Of a stretch of 64,000 nt of DNA, positions 38,250 to 50,326 are shown piece by piece; position 1 is the stretch's first letter; each line of letters starts with the position of its first letter. The notes under the pieces were generated by a model. It was not told the DNA's origin. It made no database searches and worked only from the letters and a program-made list of their open reading frames with translations. Location of the stretch: contig RCNN01000111.1 in assembly GCA_003667245.1 (NCBI GenBank), forward strand, positions 21,117 through 85,116, read 5' to 3'. Position numbers and translations under genes: made by a program. The stretch comes from Heterostelium multicystogenum (Eukaryota; Evosea; Eumycetozoa; Acytosteliales; Acytosteliaceae).

Positions 38250-40266
38250 AGTTTATTATTGGACTTGATTATAGTTGTTGATTGAATAAATTTTGGTTGT
38301 ATAAAATTGATGATTCAAGATCAGGAATGAGGTAATATTATTTTGTCGATATTTAAATATATCCTCTGAATTAATGGGATTTGATTGGAAACGGATTGGT
38401 AGGATGAATTTAAAATTATTCCGATTTTTATTGCTTATTTGAGGATGATGGAAATCAATTATATATATATGGAATTAAGATTGATTTGATTTGATTTGAT
38501 TGATTTTAATTATTAATATTATTTTAAAGTAAAGAATTTAGTATACTGAAATCAGATAATGATATCAAATCAAAGATAAGATAAGATATCTTAGATAGAT
38601 AGATGGATGGATGAATGGATGAATGAATGGATTGATTATACAAAAATAACAATAAATTAGATTGGAAGAAAAGAAATCAAATTAATGAATGAATGAAAAT
38701 GAAGGATGATAGTAATAATATGAGTATTGATACGAATTCCAAACAACACAATACTATTAGTATATTATTATTTACGATTCTATTTCTTTATGATGATAGA
38801 ATTAATTATTTGATAACGATTTATTTTACAATTTATGTCTGATAATAATAATAATCTAAATAAATCTGAAAAGCTCGTATTGTAGTACTCTTTATACAAC
38901 TTCCAACTTGCTTATTCTCTTTTAATCATTCGAAAGATGAGTGATGAATAGATGGTTTTGATATGTATCCTTTTAAACTACTACTATTAACATAACATTA
39001 AGATAACAACAACCAACATAAGAGATAATAACAATAATCGTTACTTAACTTTAAGATTATAAAATAACATCCCTCAAAATTTAAATAAACATTAAACAAT
39101 AATAATGGATATTTATTCCAATTTTAATATAATCATACTTTATTCCTCGGACAAACATAGCAACATCATACATACCTCCTTAACGTTCTCTACTACTTCT
39201 ACTACTAGAACAACAACAACTTCTACTATTACAATTATCTTATTCACCAGTGAGTGTGCCTGAAAGATGAAACACAGGTGTGAACTGATTGATGCCTACC
39301 AATTTAGACCAGACCAACTGACATCTAAATAAAAATATTCTACCAATACCATAATGCATGTATGGATGCTCTCTTATTAAGAAATAAGAAGTTAAAAAGG
39401 TGGATGTTAATCTTCTTACACTGCACTACTACTCTACATGTGAATATCTATGTTGATTTGATACTTTATGATCTAACCAAGATTTTCTATATGTTTTTAT
39501 GTATGGTAACAACTAAATCAACCAACCAATCAACCAAATTAACCATACAACATACATACCATTCATACATCATATAGAATAGACATTGTATGTATTAAAG
39601 AAGAATTGACTTTTGAATATCCATCCATCATGGGGGTACATTAACACAGCACTAACAATAATCAATTTAATTGGTTCAGAATACTGTGTGTATATCAAAT
39701 ATTTAAGTTTAAAGATGTTCTTAACAACAACAACACAATATATCATTATTATCATTATTAATAATAATATTATTATTATATAAGATCAACATACATTTAA
39801 CAACAACCATATTTAATATCGATTATACCATTATTATCAATTTTAGTTCGACACATAGAAGACAACGTACAATATGTTTTTATGATGATGATGATGAGGA
39901 TGATGATTATTGATGATGATTATATTTCAATTATAGCTTCATACATATGGGGAATTACAAATAGAGATAATTTATTGATCCTGTCATTTATTGTGTTATG
40001 TGAAGTATCTACAAATTTGGAATTCACCTGTGGATCATTGTATTCTCCTGTTGATCAGTGTATAGATCAATGTTGCCAATGCTATATTGTGTTAATAAGT
40101 TCAAGTCCAATTGATTGCTTTATAGCATAACAACTATAACTAACTTTTATAGGTGTAAAATAGGAAAATTACAACTGTTTCATAAATACAAATTATAAAT
40201 GAATTGAGATTGTTTAAATAATTATACAAATCCTATTATTATTATTATTGATTCTTTGGGGTTTGA
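38250..40266. other. Long intergenic region
   Basis: About 2 kb of A+T-rich DNA. It contains GATA/GATG/GAAT tetranucleotide runs (38593-38634), TTGAT runs near 38482, and a GAT run at 39881-39930 followed by an open frame to 40130 whose Cys-containing end (CIDQCCQCY) is not otherwise supported. No RNA gene recognised. Confidence 0.45.
38593..38634. repeat. GATA/GATG/GAAT tetranucleotide microsatellite
   Basis: Consecutive GATA, GATG and GAAT units with gradual drift of the motif, upstream of the small unknown gene. Confidence 0.85.
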
Positions 40267-41334
40267 TCATTTTTCACTTGATAACCATTGGTCGTTTGTT
40301 GCATCTTCACGTTTTGGATAGTATGATTCAATCGATAGGATGTTTCTAGCCCACTTTACCATGGGCATGTCGATCATTTTACCATCAATTTCGAATGCTC
40401 CCTTGCCTTGTGCCTGGTAGATTTCATTTTGTTCGACGATTCGACTGGCAAAGTCAAATTGTTTGGGTGATGGGCGGTAGGCATCACGAATTACATCGAT
40501 TTGATTGGGGTGGATAGCCTGCTTTCCGTGGAATCCCATTCTAATTCCCTCTTGAACTTCCTTACGGAGATACTCTGGATCCTTGTAATTGATGCAGACC
40601 ATGTCAATTGCCTGAAGTCCGTGGGCAATGGCGTGAGTGGTCACGGCGCTACGAGCAAAGAGCAATTCAGTTGCCTCGGGTGTTCTAGTGATACCAGTGT
40701 CTGCGCAGTAGTCCTCCGATGCAAAAATCAGTGCATCAAGCAAGTTAGATTCAGTTCCTGGTGGTGCGTAGCGACAGATCTCCTTTAGCGAGATGAGTGA
40801 ACGGGCTGACTCGATGGAAGCGAGCAGCTTGAGATTGTGGACACCATAGACATTCTTCAACAGCTCTGTAATATAAGTGAGATGAGCAGGGTCATCAACC
40901 TTTGGGATGACCAAGCCGTCGATGTATGAGGCGATCTTGCTGATCATCTTGAGGTCGTCCTCGAGCAGACCAGAGTCGACACCATTGACACGTACGAGGA
41001 CCTCCGATGTAATATAGGTGTCGTTCTGCACGGACCTGGCAATCTCATCACGAGCCTCCTGCTTTGCATTGATAGCAACACCATCCTCGATATCGAGCAC
41101 AATCGAATCGATCTTGTTTGAGAGCAACACTGCCTTTGCGACCTTTCTCTTGTCACTTCCGGGCACGTTGAACAGCACTCTTCTGAGTGGTTTATCATAG
41201 ATCAACTGTGACAGCGATGGAATCACAGGCTTGACTGGAGCAGAGTGTCTCGATGTGCCACTGCAAAACAATCTAGATCCAACAACTGCTCTATTGCCAA
41301 CAACACTTTTAATAAACTTTGCTGAATGAATCAT
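40267..41334 (-). CDS. clybl: Citrate lyase beta-like protein, mitochondrial (CLYBL)
   Basis: A single-exon 355-residue protein of the HpcH/HpaI aldolase-citrate lyase superfamily. CLYBL is a mitochondrial citramalyl-CoA lyase that clears the itaconate-derived product and protects the B12-dependent enzyme. The first 35 residues (MIHSAKFIKSVVGNRAVVGS) are basic and Ser-rich without acids, as in mitochondrial presequences. Visible family motifs: RRVLFNVPGSD at the start of the barrel, SIVLDIEDGVA (Mg/CoA-site acidic residues), GLVIPKVDDPAHL, LLASIESARSL, LIFASEDYCADTGI and GKQAIHPNQID. Length equals the animal protein. No frame slip. Starts and ends are clear. Confidence 0.93.
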   Translation of the reverse strand: MIHSAKFIKSVVGNRAVVGSRLFCSGTSRHSAPVKPVIPSLSQLIYDKPLRRVLFNVPGSDKRKVAKAVLLSNKIDSIVLDIEDGVAINAKQEARDEIARSVQNDTYITSEVLVRVNGVDSGLLEDDLKMISKIASYIDGLVIPKVDDPAHLTYITELLKNVYGVHNLKLLASIESARSLISLKEICRYAPPGTESNLLDALIFASEDYCADTGITRTPEATELLFARSAVTTHAIAHGLQAIDMVCINYKDPEYLRKEVQEGIRMGFHGKQAIHPNQIDVIRDAYRPSPKQFDFASRIVEQNEIYQAQGKGAFEIDGKMIDMPMVKWARNILSIESYYPKREDATNDQWLSSEK

Positions 41335-42365
41335 TGGTAACTGTTCTATTCTGACTATCTATCTAACAAACTAATTAACTAACTAATGAAACTTTCTGAC
41401 AAATTTTAATATTGTAATTTACTCTGAAACAGGTAGATAATGTAAAACTAATATTAATTACCACTTTTGGCTGTTTTTTGTTGTTTTTTGAAATTAAAAT
41501 TATGTGTGGGGTGAAGGGTAATGAACATCACCTATGCCACTTATTTACTTAACTATTCTGTTATATGATTCGTTACTTAAGTAAAAGATCCATAGAAAAG
41601 AGAAATGGCGAAATATTTAAATGGAATCCAAACAAAACGAACATTCAAAGAAATACTACATTTAACTATTACAAGTTATCTCTTCCTCTGTTAAATGATA
41701 CTGTTTGAATTATAACCAATTATGGGTAGAGAAATCATCCAACAATAATATGGCATACCAAGATATCCTGTCATGTCATATCAAATTCCATTGGAAGTAA
41801 ACAATAAAGACTATGAATGAAGATATTTATAATTCTAGATCTTACATTTTTTTAATAAAGTTCAGCTTACATTTTGTTATTTGAAAAAACAAAAAAGCAA
41901 AAAACCAATAAAATTTGAAATTGTTTTACCACACCAAATGTGAAAAGTCGTCAACAACAACATCATATAAATAATTATAAAAATATCAATCAATCAGTCA
42001 CATGACTAAAATCAATGCTCGTTAATTCATCAGCATCTTTGCCATAGTTAGTAATTTATTCATTTGAATGCAATCAGTGTGAACCTAGCTAGCTAGATCT
42101 TACATCTCTCTCTCTACCCAAACTGTGAAGAAAGTACAGCAGCAATAAATTACAATATACTACGCGAATAGAGGAAGGAAGAAAAGAAGATAACAAATCT
42201 AAGAAAGATAGGTCTAGTTAGGTAGTACAAGTTATAGGTATAGGTCAATAGGTTAGCAAAAAGGGAGGAACTATTAATAAAGATCCATTATTTATTTATA
42301 TAGCTTTTTAATTGAAGAACTAAATATTTATATTATTATTGTAATTTAAATTTGTGTATAAAATA
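41335..42365. other. Divergent promoter region of clybl and the coiled-coil gene
   Basis: A 1-kb A+T-rich region between two genes transcribed away from each other, so it should carry both promoters. No gene or clear motif otherwise. Confidence 0.5.
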
Positions 42366-45300
42366 ATGTCTGATCAGACAAGTACTACTACAACTAATAA
42401 TAATAATGATAATAGTATTAGTAGTAGTAGTAGTATAAAATAGTAGTAATATATTTGGACAACAGAGTAGTAATAGTATAACAATACCAAGTAATAATAA
42501 TAATACTAATAATAGTAAGGGAAATACATCACCATTTTTAAGTGCGACAAATAATAGTTTCGGTAATGGATTATCAAATCCACTTTCACCGTTGATATCA
42601 TTTTCATCAACAACAACAACTACAGCATCATCATCATCATCTTCAATGACTCAAGGCACATCACCAAGTGCTACTACTTTACCAATTTTCAGCGGCAATG
42701 CCACCAGTAATAATAGTAGTAGTATTACTTCAAGTGATATAGGAAGTCCAAGTTCAACATCAATATTTAATATACCTGTAAATACATCACTTTCAAAGTA
42801 GGTCTTTTGCTCATTACTTTGCCAAACAGACACATAATTAACGAGCTTTTTGATGATGTATTTATAGAACTATAAATAAAGATACATCTGTTGCAAGAAG
42901 AAGAAAACATCAACAGAGTAAATCGCAGAGTTATTCGAATTTTTCCAGTCTGGTCCCACCCATTAACAGTGCTGTGCTCAATACACCGTCGACGGCGGAG
43001 GTGCTGACTCAGGAAGAACAGAATGAAGTCATACTAGACTACTGCAGCGTGCTGAAGGATCGGTTGAAAACTGCTGTCGACCAAGCTGCAGCTGGACCAA
43101 ACGGAAATGTCACACAAGGATACTGAAATCGAGCTGTTGACCTCGCGTCTAAACAAGTACAACACTGTCATTCGCGAGAAAGAAGAGGAGAATGAGAAGC
43201 TTATGGAGCAGTTAAAGCAGCTCAAGCAGGTGCACTCCGACGAGAAGGCGACCAAAGATACGCTGGAGCGTGAGTTGGTCGATATCAAAGATCGCTGGGT
43301 CACCCCACAAGAGTACGAGAGCTGGAAGGAACAAATCGATACAGTTACAGCAGAGTTGGACAAGAAGGAGGAGGAGATAAACGAGTGGAGCACAAGACAC
43401 ATGCAGCAAGAGACGCGAATTGAACACAACTGATAGAGCAGATAAGAAAGGAGCGCGATTTGAATATGGTGTTGCGGCAAGAGTCAGAGATATCGATGCG
43501 GCAAATCAAACAGGAGCGTGAGGCATACTCCAAAGACATCGAAGAACGAAATGCAAAAGTGGCACGCTCAAAGGACAAGATTAAAATATGGAAGGAGCGC
43601 AACAAGCGTTCCGAATACGAGATAGAGACCATGCAAAAGTCGTTGGACAAGATGAAGATGCAGCTTTCAAATAGTGAAATAGAGACGCTACAGCTCAAGA
43701 AGGAAACAGAATCGCTGAGAGAAGCGTTGCAGGAGTCGACCAAGAAGATGACAGATCTCTCCAGTTCGCAGATGTCCATGACAGCAGAGTTGAAGCAGAT
43801 TGAGGGTGACAGACTTGCTATCATTGGATTGATGAACCGTAAAGACGGAGAGGTTGACGAGCGTGTCTCTCTTTACGTAGCAGAAATCAACAAGTCAAAC
43901 GAAACTATTTCAAAGCTTAATCAAAAGATCGGCGAGCTTGAACTACAGCTGTCAAACGAACGTCTTAGCAAGCGCGTCTCTTCCATCTCGACCACTGACA
44001 CCAACTACACCATTTCCGAGCACAACCTGATCACATTGCTCCATGAGAAAGATGACCAACTTGCTCGACTTAACAAGCAGATACAGCGACTTCAAATTGA
44101 TTCGGCATCATTGATGACAAGATATAAGAAACTCGAGGAAAACATGGTGGAAAACTCTACACAACTAAGCACAACCAAGAAATCACTCAGCAACTCACGT
44201 AGAAAACTGTCAAAGATCAATCAGGAGCTTCTAATGCTTAGCGATGAAAACTACAACGAATCGATTGGTGCCAATGCAATGAACAAGAGAAAGTCGGTCG
44301 ACCTCTCTGAGCTTTCAAAGATGATACAGGACTACGATGAAGAACAAGAAAATGCCAACACACCGATCAACTCGCCATATAAACCAACAACAAGAAGAGA
44401 CAGAGGAAAAATCAACTCCTCCTCCAGTAAACAGCAGTATGGGTGATTCTAATGGTCATGCAAATGTAGTGGAGTCACCTCGATCATCAACCAACTATGA
44501 CCAACTAGAGGACATGCTTGAAAAAGCACGATCAGCAAATATTGGATACCGTCTACATATTCAATTCCTAAGCAAAGAGATAAAGATGCAAGAAAAAGAA
44601 ATGCTACAACAAAAGGATTTCCACGATACACTGGTCACAAGATTAAATTTAGATTTGGAAGAAGCCAGAAGAATGAACAATAGAATCAGAAAGGTATTCT
44701 TGGAGAGATTTGCCAAAGAGGAAGACTCTATCTTCTTGGACTACTACACACTCACCGATAAATTCCATCCAGCTCTCAACCTATCCATACAAACCGAGAG
44801 CACCTCATCCATCTATTCACCTTCATTTGGGTCCATGTCAAACAATCTCAATAGCAGTATTAGTAGTAGTAGTAGCAGTTTAGGTAGTGGCAGCAATAAA
44901 ATCAATGGAAATTACAACGACAACGACAATCAGAGTGTTTTGCACAGCGGCAATGGAAAGGGCTCTTCCAGCGAAGGAGATATCAATGGAACGTTAAATG
45001 AAACACAAGAGATATTCAATAGTATTTATAGTGTAAAACCAAAGAATAACCTCAATAACAGTAGCAGTGGCAGTAGCACCAACAATAATAGCAGCAACAG
45101 CAGCAGTCAAATTAAGAGTATTAAAAATAGTGGAACAATCGTTAATGGAAGTGGAAACAAATCGCCTGTGACGTCAAATACAAATTCACCTTCTAACTCA
45201 CCGACTTCCGGAAGAAGACTAACCGGCTCTGCCTACGCAAACTCACCGTTGTCAGGCAGTACTTCAAGACTATCGTCATCTTCAACCAATGTTCAAGTAG

Positions 45301-45538
45301 ATCTAAGTAAGATGTGTAATAGATGCGGCAAAGAATTTGGTTTTATTAACTAGAAAGGTAGGCAGTCATATACATAATCTATCAACTTTGATAGCGTATA
45401 TTCTAATTTCTTATCTCTTCTCTTTTGAAATTATTATTATTTTAGTATCAATGTACGACCTGCACCATGATGTTTTGTTCTAGTTGTTGTAATACCAAGA
45501 CTAAAACTTGTAACATTTGTAGTACTCCTAATAAATAA
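42366..45538 (+). CDS. Long coiled-coil protein with C-terminal zinc finger
   Basis: The start MSDQTSTTTTNNNN (42366) opens a Ser/Thr/Asn-rich head. The intron 42798-42867 joins TSLSK to TINKDTSVARRRKH. From about 43020 to 44340 is an uninterrupted type of heptad-rich coiled coil (EIELLTSRLNKYNTVIREKE, QLARLNKQIQRLQIDSASL), then a shorter one at 44500-44730, a Ser/Asn-rich linker, and the last 45 residues with four CxxC pairs: CNRCGKEF, CTTC, CSSC and CNIC. The last exon is after an intron at about 45358-45445. The zinc end resembles a degenerate FYVE/RING-like binuclear fold. Frame slips lie near 42440, 43105, 43430, 44395 and 45352. A membrane-tether or trafficking role would fit such a layout but is inference. 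Confidence 0.65.
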
Positions 45539-45673
45539 TCATCAATACAACAAAACTTGCATTATTCATTCAACATTCATTGTCATGTTGTTGTTTACAT
45601 TGCTTTTATCTTCTAAAGTTCTTGTTTCTTCTTTCTACAGTGTGTTTGTTTTATGATAATAGACTTAAGTATA

Positions 45674-46157
45674 CTAAGCATGCTTCCATCTACATCCACA
45701 TGTTATACACTAAAGCAAGTTCATTATTAGTTAGTATTTAAACATAATTAAGCTTATATGACATTGAGATTGAGTTGATTTACCTTATAGTAAGTTGTTT
45801 TTGGTTCACCAACTGGGTATACTTGAATCTCCATGAGATATACTCTTCTTCTGTCTTTACAAGATGGACAATCGGCTAAATACATAAATAACCAACATTG
45901 ATTAGTTCTTCATTGCCTATGAGTGCTGATTACAGTTACTCTAACTTGATAGACATACCATCAGTTTGTTGAGAATCTAGCCAAGCATCATCTCCACCGA
46001 ATACATCGACCTCAATATATTTTCTTACCAAAGGTACTTTGGTTACTACTTTATTTTGAATATTGAATATATAAGGACATGTAGGACAATAGAATCTTGT
46101 ATTTGGTTCACCTCCTTCGACCAATAGCATATTAGCACATGATGGACAGAATAACAT
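45674..46157 (-). CDS. rpc10: RNA polymerase III subunit Rpc10/Rpc11 (POLR3K) with altered acidic loop
   Basis: A small zinc-ribbon subunit of polymerase III that gives intrinsic RNA cleavage and helps termination and reinitiation. Three exons; introns 45876-45958 and 45710-45783 rejoin exactly, giving 108 residues, the length of human POLR3K. The N-terminal ribbon has C4, C7, C24 and C27 (MLFCPSCANMLLVEGG, RFYCPTCPY). The linker keeps the family's VDVFGGDDAWLD pattern. The C-terminal ribbon has CPSC and CITCGCRW. In the family the loop before TTFYK reads QTRSADEPM; here it reads QVYPVGEPK, so the catalytic Asp of the Asp-Glu pair is Gly and the Arg is Tyr. The frame is unbroken, so this is not an indel. 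It is divergent from the gene at 46397. Confidence 0.9.
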
Positions 46158-46396
46158 CTTGTTACGATACTAGCAATATCAAGCAAACAAAGTAATAAAA
46201 GATCAAATGCTCAACAAATCTTATGAATGGGGAGCACAGGTGGTTTTGGTGAAGACGGAATGAAATTAGTTTTGTTTTTTAAAAAATCAATGAAATATTA
46301 GTGTGTTTATGCATTTTTATGAAGATCTTTGGCTGTAAATGTTTCATTTTACAACCAAGTTCAGAGTTAAGATAAGATAATAATAAGACAACAGGA
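46158..46396. promoter_or_regulatory. Compact bidirectional promoter region
   Basis: Only 239 bases separate the start codons of rpc10 (leftward) and the unknown gene (rightward). Both promoters must lie here. No specific box could be identified. Confidence 0.5.
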
Positions 46397-47359
46397 ATGT
46401 CAATTAGATGTGTATTATTTTGGTTAGATGGTATACTTTCAAAGTATGATGATAGTGAGCTGTTGGATCAACTTGAACTGAATTCCCTAGATAAATTTGT
46501 CAATGAAGGTTGTGTAGGACAGTTGTTGTCTCTACAACAACATGATACTACATCATTGAATTTCAGTCAATTGCTTGGATTTGAATCAGATAACCAAGCT
46601 ACATATAGCTCATTTAAAGAAAAGTAAATAACCTTAAGCTTATGAATCAACACATAATGATTAGAGACTAACAATTACATTAAATGGTTAATAGATATAG
46701 TAATTTATCATTAAGATTAATAACATCATCGCAATCATTGCTACAGGATTGTAATACAAAAGGATTTAACAGTACACTTGTAAATAATGTTACTGCCAAT
46801 GAGTTGGTTAAGGAAATTTCGGTGCCAATGACAGATAAAATGGAGATGGTCATAGTACATCTGGAACCAGCATCAAAAAGTTTAGAAGATAGAAGAGCGA
46901 CTCTATGCACATTGGATGAAACGGTCAAGGCTCTACATAGTGCTACACAATCATTCGAACTATATTTAAATATCGTCCTTTCATTCGACAACCCTAATGT
47001 AACAGTACCATTAACAGAGCAACAAAAGACAAGCCAACAATCTATCCCAAGCACTTTTACTCCACCAAAACAAAGTATCGAGTATTACAACGGAAAGCCA
47101 GTTGTCCCAAGGTTTGTATCATTGAACATCTACCACATATTATTAAAACTTTAAAGTACTTACTTGATGTTTTAAACAATACAGACAAACCTCACCTATG
47201 TTTGCAATTTATTCACATGCACCATGGACAAGAAAAGATGAATGTAAATCCTTTAGTGTAAGTGAGTTTATTAAAGGCTGCAATGGAAAGATATTGGTCA
47301 TTCAATATTTAAAAGAGTTGGCATTCAAGCTTGGTAAAATTCCAAAGTATGGTGCCTAA
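46397..47359 (+). CDS. Unknown protein, three exons
   Basis: The start MSIRCVLFWLDGILSKYDD is well formed. Exon 1 ends near 46624 at a GTAAAT donor; the acceptor is near 46668, after which the frame is TITLN and, past a one-base slip near 46686, RYSNLSLRLITSSQSLLQDC. The intron 47112-47184 (73 bp) joins VVPR to QTSPMFAIYSHAPWTR in frame. The last exon (FIKGCNGKILVIQYLKELAF) ends at 47359. VLFWLDGI and the later LITSSQ and PPKQSIEYYNGKP do not match a family I know. Alternating beta and helix suggests a compact cytosolic enzyme-like fold. No membrane segment. Confidence 0.6.
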
Positions 47360-47597
47360 ATAGAGTATAGTAATATAAGCAACTCAATAGAAAACGAACG
47401 AGTACTGTACCAATAACCATTGTTTGTATTTTTGCAATAATAAATATAGTACTATGAATGTATAAAATTGAAAGAAATAACAGATGTATATTAATAATGG
47501 ATAACTTGTTTTATTTGTAAACTAAAAATTAAAACTATTGATTTAACTACTAACTATATACATTGGGAGATTTCCCATAGCAACCCTAAAGCTTTGT

Positions 47598-49426
47598 CTA
47601 CATTTTTTTCTCAGGTTCAAGTGAGACAGATGGATTAGAATAGGTTGGCTCAGCAGGTTTGTCACTTGCTTGTGGTGGAATTCCTTTGATGACCTCTTCA
47701 TTAAAATGTGGAGTTGGACCAGCGTTCCATGTTCCAATGGTGTCTCTTGTTTCAAAAGGAGCTCCTCCAGAGTTCCATGTTCCAGTTGTTGAGTCTTTTG
47801 TTGCAATAGGATCTGTTGAAGAACTGTTTGGAGTTGTATATACGAATTGTTGCTGTTGAGAATTTACAGATGGCTGATAGGTGGTGGTGGTAGCAACTGG
47901 AACGTAGCTAGTGGTGATTGGTTCAGTTGTGGCTACAGTAGGTGTGCTGTACACAGAAGCATTACTACCGACATTGAGGTTCTTTAAATCCGAGGCAATG
48001 TCGTTGGGTGTTTGGGTATTTTTACCAATGGCCACTGGGTCTAATGTTTCGGTATCAATAGTGCGCTCTATATAGGATCCACCATTTAGTTCATCACCGT
48101 AGTGAGTCACTTTCTCATAAACTCTTTCAGTCGTTCTCACTGGCTGAGGTTCAGATGTAGTAGGAATTGCTGTAGTTGTAATTGGTGCAGTTGTAATTGT
48201 TGTAGTTGTAATTGGTGCAGTATTTGTTGTTTGTAGTAAAGATGGTTGGTTCGTGTCTGTACTCTGGGATGCTACGGTTTGAGTTGTGAAGATTGGTATC
48301 ACCACTCTTTTGAAGGTCAACATGCTCACTTTCTTTTTCAAATCTACCAACATGCTTGGTATGAGGTGAGTTTACGCCTGGTACCTGATTTTCAATAGGA
48401 AGTACCCTAATGTTGACATCACGTGCAAATACTTCATATCCACTCTTATAGTATTTGCTATAGAATGTTTACATTAGTAAAAAGACTCTAATGCTGTTAA
48501 ACAGTTTTATCAATTATTTACTTACTGTAGTTCCTCGATAAGGACTTTAAAGTTTCTATATAAATCAGTTTCAGTCTTTCTGTTGATATCCTTGATAAGT
48601 GCAGCATAACTTTCAATACTATCATTGTAGAATGAAGCATTGGCTCTCATCACTGTATTGGGTGATGCAGTACCTTTTGAATCAACAGTATGTTTGGCAT
48701 CTTGATATCTAAGTCTCTCAGTATTGAGTTTATCTTCGGCGCTCTATTATAATCATTAGTATCAAAATAATGGGAAATGTATTATATTAAAATGACTTAC
48801 ATGTATTTCTTTAACGTCATGGATATAAAGATGATTAATGGGGTAAATAAAGTTTTGACTCACAGAAACATACTAAATATTAAAATATTTTAGTGTTTGT
48901 TAGTTTAAATAAACTTGTGAAATTAAAATTGTTTAATGATAATACATACGGTATCATTGATAACTTTGTGAAGATCCTTAAAAATCTTAGAAGCTTCTAA
49001 TAAAGAGGCACCTCCTCTGTGAATATGATGGTCATTGAATCTTTCAAAAGATTGAGTCATAAAGTCACCTCTGATCTTCAATCTAGACAAAGAGTCGATC
49101 CAGTTCTTGGACGCATCATACAATTGTGAATAGTTATTTTTAACTCTTGCCGATTCCTTTTCCATTTTAAAAATATATTTTCGGAAATAAATTAATAAAT
49201 AATTATTATTAGTATATTTGTGTATAATTTAAATATTATTCTATAGTGATTAAAGATAGATAGATTATAAATGATTGAAATTTATGAATGTACTTACACC
49301 TTTATAAGCTATTAGCTCCGCACTATCTTGGTGGTTTGATTTCGAGGAGAATACCTCTCGTGTTTTTTGCCTAAATACAGAGATTTCCTCGTTGATTTTG
49401 CCTTTGGTAGTATGATCTGAAGACAT
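47598..49426 (-). CDS. BAR-domain protein with Thr/Pro-rich tail
   Basis: Five exons: 49426-49298, 49156-48950, 48872-48801, 48743-48536 and 48457-47598. Splices rejoin as AYKG/ESARVKNNY, NDT/YVSVSQNF, KEIH/SAEDKLN and EEL/HKYYKSG. The first four exons form one helical unit of about 200 residues (MSSDHTTKGKINEEISVFRQ, ASKNWIDSLSRL, GGASLLEASKIFKDLHKVI, TERLRYQDAKH). This has the length and heptad pattern of an amphiphysin/arfaptin-type BAR domain, a curved dimer that binds membranes. The tail is Thr/Pro/Ser rich with two GTWN-type repeats and ends SVSLEPEKKM. One frame slip lies near 48345 in an A-rich tract. No SH3 domain seen. A role in endocytosis or macropinocytosis is a reasonable guess. 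Confidence 0.7.
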
Positions 49427-50326
49427 TTCATATAATATCTACTTTATTCAAAGAATATTTAAAATAAATAAATAAATATAGATATTTGAATACTATTACT
49501 TTTATTATTTTGTTTCAACTTTCAATTTATTTATAATTAATTAATTGGACAACACACCATAGAATAGATCTATATTAATTAATGGAACATAGGACAATTG
49601 GATATTTTAACAACAAAATAATATTAAATAATAAATCAATTTAATAAACAACAAATTTCCAACTTTTATGGATTAAATGTTCAAAAGTCTTTTTATGGAA
49701 ATTTAGATTTATTTAGAAAAAACAATTGGAACTGTGTGTGTACCCATTGCAGCGTGCTATGTTATTGTTATTTTTATTTTATTTTTTTCTTTTGGTCTTG
49801 TTTTACCTATTTATCTTTTTTATTTTAAATTCTCAATTTTGATATTATAATTCAATTTAGATTCAATAAAAAGAAAAATAATTATTAATAAAATTATATT
49901 TATAATATGATCTATTATATTATTAAAATGGTTATAATATTATAATGATACACTCACTATACCAAGTTTTTATTAAAAAAAACAAATGATTATCGTCTCA
50001 CCTGTTTTGGTCGTAGGTGATGTTTACACCACCACCACCCCCCGAACTACTATTATTATTGTATTATATTGTATTGTTGTTGATTAAGTGATTTATCCAT
50101 TGTTTGTAAATAAACTATATTTCCATTTTAGTGTTTTAGAAGTAACAAACGATAGTTCTATATAAAGTAAATCTTTCAAATAAAACAAACATTCATATAC
50201 TCTTAGGGATATCTTTATTTATATATTATATATTATATAAATATCTATAAAAGTTTACTCTAACACACTTTGCAATGGATAAAAAACATCTGATTGAATG
50301 ATTAGCACTAGTGGTACACTTGAATT
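49427..50326. other. Intergenic region
   Basis: A+T rich, 900 bases. It should hold the BAR gene promoter (left) and the 3' UTR of the first tandem receptor gene. A run of C (about 50031-50042) and poly-T/A tracts are the only structure. Confidence 0.5.

Noticed and set aside
39882..40130. Plus-strand frame starting in a GAT run and ending in a Cys-containing stretch
   Set aside because: The start is a microsatellite and the rest has no supporting feature; too weak to call.
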